Position numbers and translations under genes: made by a program. From contig JBBRAB010000001.1 in the NCBI GenBank assembly GCA_038207155.1, positions 62,001 through 126,000 on the forward strand: a stretch of DNA of 64,000 bases, written 5' to 3'. Positions 59,981 through 64,000 of the stretch are shown here, one piece after another; the first letter of the stretch is position 1; every line of letters begins with the position of its first letter. This DNA is from FEN-1139 sp038207155. Lineage in GTDB: Bacteria; Myxococcota_A; Polyangia; Polyangiales; Polyangiaceae. The notes under the pieces are model-generated. The model was given only the letters and a program-made list of their open reading frames with translations. It had not been told where the DNA came from and ran no database searches.

Positions 59981-60750
59981 TCCTCGTCGGGCTCCGTGCG
60001 GCCGGAATCTCTCTCAGATTCCGGTCCACGGAGCTTGTAGCCCGACCCGCGCAGCGTTTCCAGTGGCAAGGCGGTGCCCAGCTTGGCGCGCAGGCGACGA
60101 ACGTGGATGTCCACCGTTCGCGGGCCGCCCTCGTAGCGATTGCCCCAAACTCGCGCGAGCAAATGCTCACGCGACAGCACCTTGCCGCGGCGCTCGCAGA
60201 AGTACGCCAACAGGGCGAACTCCTTGGCCGTCAGCTGCACGGGTCGCCCGTCGACGACCACCTCGTGGCCCGTCTTGTCGACGAGGATCCCTCCCACCTT
60301 GTGACGTTCCTCGGTCGCGAACTCGCTGCGGCGCCACTCGAGCGCACGGATGCGAGTGTAGAGCTCTTCAGGAACGTAGGGAAAGAGGCAGAAGTCGTCA
60401 AACCCGCTGGAGGGCTCGATGCGGGCCACCTGACCCACCGTGACGGAGATCAAGGCTCCGACGTTGTCGAAATAGGATTCGCGACGCACAACGCGCAGCG
60501 CCGCCACCGCGAGATCCGGTCGATCGAGGGCCTCAAAGATCAACGCCCGAGGTCGAACGACGAGTTCGTCGTCGTCATCCTCGATCAGGTTGACCGGATC
60601 ATCCCATAGATCAAGCGTGCGAACCGTCGCGCCGAGAGATCGCAGCGTCGCTGCAGCCCCCTCTTCGCGTTCGAGATGCTGGACGTGACCCAGCACACCA
60701 ACGAAGGTTCGCGGCCTCTTACGCCCTGAGTCAATCGATACGCGTTCCAC
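59977..60750 (-). CDS. OmpR-type winged-helix regulator with degenerate receiver
   Basis: A 257-aa protein whose start lies 20 nt inside the end of tldD. Residues about 150-245 are a trans_reg_C winged helix: PVQLTAKEFALLAYFCERRG, VLSREHLLARVWGNRYEGG, PRTVDIHVRRLRAKLG and LETLRGSGYKL. The N-terminal 125 residues have the size of a response-regulator receiver, but I find no Asp-Asp pair and no phosphoacceptor Asp: the equivalent strand reads ALIFEALDR. So it probably does not depend on phosphorylation and no histidine kinase is next to it. It may regulate the operon or respond to a ligand; neither is shown. Confidence 0.85.
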   Translation of the reverse strand: MERVSIDSGRKRPRTFVGVLGHVQHLEREEGAAATLRSLGATVRTLDLWDDPVNLIEDDDDELVVRPRALIFEALDRPDLAVAALRVVRRESYFDNVGALISVTVGQVARIEPSSGFDDFCLFPYVPEELYTRIRALEWRRSEFATEERHKVGGILVDKTGHEVVVDGRPVQLTAKEFALLAYFCERRGKVLSREHLLARVWGNRYEGGPRTVDIHVRRLRAKLGTALPLETLRGSGYKLRGPESERDSGRTEPDEE

Positions 60751-62122
60751 CGACTGTAATCCGTGAGAGCTTGACAGTTGGGCAGCCGACCCCGACAGGA
60801 ACGCTTTGACCGGCTTTACCGCAGGTCCAGATCCCGTCCGAGACAGCTACATCATTACCCAGCATGGATACCCCGCTAAGTGTTTCCGGACCGTTGCCAA
60901 TTAGATTCACACCCTTCAAGGGTGTCGTGATTTTTCCGTCCTCAATCAGGTAGCTCTCAGTCAGGTTGAATACGAAATCCCCGTTGGCAATGTCAACCTG
61001 GCCGCCGCCGAAAGAGCTCGCGTAGATTCCGCGCGAAACAGAACGGACAATCTCCTCCGGATCATGAGGGCCGGCCAGAAGAATTGTGTTGGTCATTCGT
61101 GGCAACGGCATCTGGCTGAAACTCTCGCGACGGCCATGCCCCGACCGGGGCACCCCGAAGTGCTGCGACGAGAGCCGGTCGTGGAGGTAGCCACAGAGCT
61201 GGCCGTTCTCGATCAGGACCGTCTTTTCAGGGACCTGCCCCTCATCGTCGACATTGATCGAGCCCCGGCCTTGCGCCAGGCTCGGGTCGTCCACCACGGT
61301 GCAAAGCGGACTGGCCACCGTCTGCCCGACGCGCCCGGTGTAGTTGCTGGTGCCGCGCCGGTTGAAATCGGCCTCGAGACCGTGACCCACGGCTTCGTGC
61401 AGCAGGATGCCGCTGTCGCCGGGGGCCAGCACTACTTCCATCTGCCCAGCGGGGGCCGCCTGGGCCTCGAGCTGAACGAGCGCTTGGCGGACGGCCTCGG
61501 CACCCTGCTTTTCAGGCGAATTTTGCTCAAAATAGCCCAGTGTGACCCGTCCGCCGCCGCCGCTTCGGCCCGACTCGCGACGACCTGCCGACTCCACCAC
61601 TGCCCTCACCCCGAACCGCAGCAGTGGCTGCTGGTCGTAGATCCAGTGGCCGTCGCTCGTGGCGATCAGGAGCTCACGGAGTTCTTCCGCGAAACTGGCC
61701 TCGCAGCGCACGACCCGCGGATCAGCCGCCATCGCCGCCCGGCTCGCGCGCTCGACGAGCGACCGCTTAGCGACGCCCTCAAGATTGATGGAATACTCGG
61801 GCAGATCGTAGCGACAAGGCAGCTCGCGCGGTTCAAGGCAGAGGGGAGCAATCCCGCCGCCCGCGTGGGCGATCCGAGCCGCCGTCCGCGCGGCTCGAGC
61901 CATGGCCTCCCAGGTGAGATCCTCAGTGTGAGCCATGCCGGTGGCATCGCCGATACAAACCCGCACCCCGAGCCCGAGCGAGACGCCCTTGGACGCGCTC
62001 CGAACGATGCCCTGCTCATAAAGAATCGAGCCGGAATCGCGATACTCGAAGAACAGATCAGCGTAGTCACCCCCTGAGCCCAAGGCGACCGCGAGTAGCC
62101 GCTGACACAGGTCAGGATCCAT
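60731..62122 (-). CDS. tldD: TldD metalloprotease subunit
   Basis: 463 aa from ATG 62122; the open frame reaches 62377 but the upstream 85 residues look non-coding. TldD with PmbA/TldE forms a hollow protease that degrades unfolded peptides and processes some peptide antibiotics. The zinc motif is LLHEAVGHGLEADFNRRGTS (His242, Glu243, His246). Other marks: YADLFFEYRDSGSILYEQGI, SKGVSLGLGVRV, MEVVLAPGDSGILLHEAVGH, VSRGIYASSFGGGQVDIANG and TPLKGVNLIGNGPETL. The length is normal. pmbA/tldE is not in the window. It heads the minus-strand operon. Confidence 0.95.
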   Translation of the reverse strand: MDPDLCQRLLAVALGSGGDYADLFFEYRDSGSILYEQGIVRSASKGVSLGLGVRVCIGDATGMAHTEDLTWEAMARAARTAARIAHAGGGIAPLCLEPRELPCRYDLPEYSINLEGVAKRSLVERASRAAMAADPRVVRCEASFAEELRELLIATSDGHWIYDQQPLLRFGVRAVVESAGRRESGRSGGGGRVTLGYFEQNSPEKQGAEAVRQALVQLEAQAAPAGQMEVVLAPGDSGILLHEAVGHGLEADFNRRGTSNYTGRVGQTVASPLCTVVDDPSLAQGRGSINVDDEGQVPEKTVLIENGQLCGYLHDRLSSQHFGVPRSGHGRRESFSQMPLPRMTNTILLAGPHDPEEIVRSVSRGIYASSFGGGQVDIANGDFVFNLTESYLIEDGKITTPLKGVNLIGNGPETLSGVSMLGNDVAVSDGIWTCGKAGQSVPVGVGCPTVKLSRITVGGTRID

Positions 62123-62274
62123 GGCCTGAACGCCACCTGGGGCGAAGGGAGCGCGGGGGCTCGGTGCGAGGGTCACCGGGAGACCATGGGCTGGTCGCAA
62201 CCGGGCCGCAAGAGGCTTCCGTCTCAGGTTGGCGGATCCCCGCTCCTTGCGGGAGAGGGACCACAGCCCCAGAC

Positions 62275-62700
62275 ATGATGGCAATGGACCTCCGCCTAGC
62301 GCTGACTGCCGCCCACGTGATCGGAAACCTCGTGTGGACGGGTGCCCTCTTGGGCGCCTGGCAGGTGGCGAGTTCACGCGAGCTCCCGAGCAAATCGGCG
62401 GGTCTGCTGGCGCGAAGGCTCCACAAAAAGCTCACGATTCCCGCATTTTTCCTGGTGCTGGCGGCCGGAATCGCTCGCCTGACGCTCGACCCAGACTTGT
62501 ACTTTCACGCCACCCACTTCATGCACGTCAAGCTGACCTTGGCCTTGGTCTTGATCGGCCTGCACCACGTCGCTGGCGCTCGTTACCGGCGCCAAGCGGA
62601 GGGAACCTCAGAAACGGGGGCGCTTGGGCCCTGGTTTCCCTACCTGGTGCTGGGGATCGCAGCGAGCTCGGCCTACCTCGCTGTCGTCAAGCCCTTCTGA
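62275..62700 (+). CDS. HemJ/CopD-like four-helix membrane protein
   Basis: 141 aa from ATG 62275, with ATG 62278 and 62284 close by. There are four membrane helices: AAHVIGNLVWTGALLGAW, IPAFFLVLAAGIARLTL, VKLTLALVLIGLHHVAG and FPYLVLGIAASSAYLAVVKP. The conserved histidines (in AAHVIG and LHHVAG), the RRLHKKLTIPAF segment and the VVKPF end are those of the HemJ/UPF0093 family, which oxidises protoporphyrinogen IX in bacteria lacking HemG/HemY; CopD-like heme-binding proteins are a related possibility. It is divergent from tldD (starts about 150 nt apart). Confidence 0.78.
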   Translation: MMAMDLRLALTAAHVIGNLVWTGALLGAWQVASSRELPSKSAGLLARRLHKKLTIPAFFLVLAAGIARLTLDPDLYFHATHFMHVKLTLALVLIGLHHVAGARYRRQAEGTSETGALGPWFPYLVLGIAASSAYLAVVKPF

Positions 62701-63035
62701 GAGCGTCGGCACGCGGCATCCTGCCCGTATTTGCCGAAACATCGGCAGCTTTGCCGCGCCGCCGGCGCCTCTCCGGCCACGACGTAGTCGGCACTTGTGC
62801 TGTCAATCCGCGCAGGAACGGCAGGCTTCGAACGACAGTGCGTGAAGTCCACGACTGGTCGCGAGTCCGGATCAGCAAAAACCCGGAGCAATCTGGCGGT
62901 GTGGGGGCAGCAAGTGAGGAACACCTGCAATGACGTGCCGCGAACTCTGCCAGTCGGGAGCGGGGGGTGTATGCTTGAGCAGCGCCGGCAGTCCCGCGAC
63001 GTTCCCCCGCGGCGGTTTGGCGCGCACCAGGTATC
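62701..63035. other. 335-nt gap before the TPR gene
   Basis: No gene is supported on either strand. A hairpin TGCCGA-AACA-TCGGCA at 62732-62747 lies 32 nt after the HemJ-like stop and could end that transcript. The TPR-gene promoter is presumably in the second half. AGG 7 nt before GTG 63036 is a plausible ribosome-binding site. Confidence 0.45.
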
Positions 63036-64000
63036 GTGGCGATCGATCGCGAAAAAGTCATCCAGTCCGCACAGAAGTACATCGACAAGCGGAAGTACGA
63101 CCGTGCGCTTGAGGAGTACCAACGTATCGTTCGGGAGGAACCGAATGATACGCGTACTCTGCTAAAGATCGGTGATCTGCAGACTAAGCTGCAGGTGTTC
63201 GCCGACGCGATGACGACCTACGATCGCGTGGCGCAGCTGTACGAAGCGCAGGGCTTCGCCGTCAAAGCGGTCGCGATTTACAAACAAATCCGCGACCACA
63301 TCCAGAAGCGCGCACCTGAACTGGCGGATCGTTTCAGCCACGTCACGCCGCGTCTGGCAAAGATTTACGCGCAGCTGCAGCTCACGAGTGACGCCATCCT
63401 CGCCTACGATGAGGTCGCCACCCGTTTGCTCAAGCAGGGCAAGCGCGTCGAAGCGATCGATACCTTCCGCGAGATGGTGCGGCTCGACACGCTCAATCCG
63501 CTCACTCACGTGCGCCTGGCCGAAGCGCTCTGCTCGACCGAGGATGTGGAGGGAGGACTGGATTCCTTCGTCCATGCGATTGAGCTGCTCCAGAAGCTCG
63601 GCCGCAAGGAAGACGCCCTGCGCGTTGTCGATCGCGCCTATCACCTCAAGCCTGACGCGCGCGTCGCTCGGCTGGCAGCTGAGGTTTACCTGCAGCGCGG
63701 AGAGCGCTCAGATCTCATGCAGGCGCTCAGTCGCCTGCACTACTGCTTTGAGGCAGATCCGAAGGATCTTGGCATCCTCGGGATGCTTGCCCAGACCTTC
63801 ACCCTGCTTGGACAGCCCGAAAAGTCGATCGAGGTCTACAAGCAGATGGCGATGCTGGCCCGAGAAAAGGGCGAACAGCAGACCTTCGTGCAGCTGGTCG
63901 AGCACCTGGTGCAGGTCGCTCCCGACGATGACCAGGTCAAAGCATTTCGGATTGTGGCGCAACAGCCAGCAGCCGCGCCGTCGCGCGCGCCCGACCCGAT
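63036..64000 (+). CDS. TPR-repeat protein, C-terminus cut by window edge
   Basis: An uninterrupted frame of 321 codons from GTG 63036 to the window edge. The protein has no signal peptide and begins at once with tetratricopeptide helices: AIDREKVIQSAQKYIDKRKY, DRALEEYQRIVREEPNDT, FADAMTTYDRVAQLYEAQGF and AVKAVAIYKQIRDH, with at least six repeats of about 34 residues; a Pro/Ala-rich linker starts at the cut end. Cytoplasmic TPR scaffolds of this form are common in myxobacteria. The partner is unknown, and a further domain after the linker is likely. Confidence 0.85.
   Translation, partial: MAIDREKVIQSAQKYIDKRKYDRALEEYQRIVREEPNDTRTLLKIGDLQTKLQVFADAMTTYDRVAQLYEAQGFAVKAVAIYKQIRDHIQKRAPELADRFSHVTPRLAKIYAQLQLTSDAILAYDEVATRLLKQGKRVEAIDTFREMVRLDTLNPLTHVRLAEALCSTEDVEGGLDSFVHAIELLQKLGRKEDALRVVDRAYHLKPDARVARLAAEVYLQRGERSDLMQALSRLHYCFEADPKDLGILGMLAQTFTLLGQPEKSIEVYKQMAMLAREKGEQQTFVQLVEHLVQVAPDDDQVKAFRIVAQQPAAAPSRAPDP

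Noticed and set aside
61064..62077. 337-codon plus-strand frame opposite tldD
   Set aside because: tldD on the other strand carries the HEAVGH zinc motif; the plus-strand frame has no recognisable feature.
62673..63122. Cys-containing minus-strand frame between the HemJ-like and TPR genes
   Set aside because: It overlaps the start of the clear TPR gene and shows no spaced Cys pairs, signal peptide or conserved pattern.

Overview
The window is high-GC bacterial chromosome with tightly packed genes, many in operons with 1-11 nt stop/start overlaps. Several features point to a myxobacterium (Myxococcota): a protein ending in a MYXO-CTERM-type sorting tail, a glutamic intramembrane protease of the kind proposed as myxosortase, an IF3 with a long acidic tail like Myxococcus Dsg, a Hanks-type kinase with an 'SPPNVLI' catalytic loop, and many proteins with single membrane anchors or HEAT, TPR and MopE-like motifs. 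I see no transposase, integrase, phage gene or CRISPR array, and cannot place the genus.

Layout. 1-9080: a minus-strand run of envelope proteins (a DUF4175-like protein cut by the left edge, a membrane Fe-S oxidoreductase of the EtfAB:menaquinone type, a tail-anchored zinc-finger protein, a MopE-motif lipoprotein and a large HEAT-repeat protein), plus a small plus-strand hypothetical. 9376-11763: plus-strand protease, nadC and birA. 22230-11784: a long minus-strand run recJ-mlaF-mlaD-S41 protease-pdxJ-acpS-nnr-ECF sigma. 22417-24506: a Bax-inhibitor-1 protein and an output-less Cache sensor. 28364-24604: yajC-secD-secF. 28859-30024: tRNA-Val(GAC) and infC. 30254-37877: a methyltransferase, a TraB-family protein, an aminotransferase, the MYXO-CTERM protein, a Ser/Thr kinase and hypotheticals. 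38129: tRNA-Ala(GGC).

38712-51770 is the most distinctive block: a complete-looking cytoplasmic and inner-membrane set for an ABC-exported capsule built on a poly-Kdo linker. It encodes KdsD, KpsM, KpsT, KpsE, KdsA, a KdsC-KdsB fusion, KpsC with a truncated first module, KpsS and two large glycosyltransferases. The second of these joins a GT2 domain to a CDP-glycerol glycerophosphotransferase-like domain and carries an apparent frameshift near its end. KdsD, KdsA, KdsC and KdsB make CMP-Kdo; KpsC and KpsS would build the Kdo linker on a lipid; the two glycosyltransferases would build the polymer; KpsMTE would export it. No KpsD-type outer-membrane exporter is in the window.

51865-64000: a DUF-type protein, a second Cache sensor (with HAMP, still no output domain) and its 66-aa neighbour, class II fructose-bisphosphate aldolase behind a structured leader, Sua5/TsaC, then a minus-strand operon tldD-regulator-pdxA-DNA methylase, a HemJ-like protein, and a TPR protein cut by the right edge. 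pdxA and pdxJ together cover two steps of DXP-dependent PLP synthesis. Annotations rest on reading the translations; no database search was possible.
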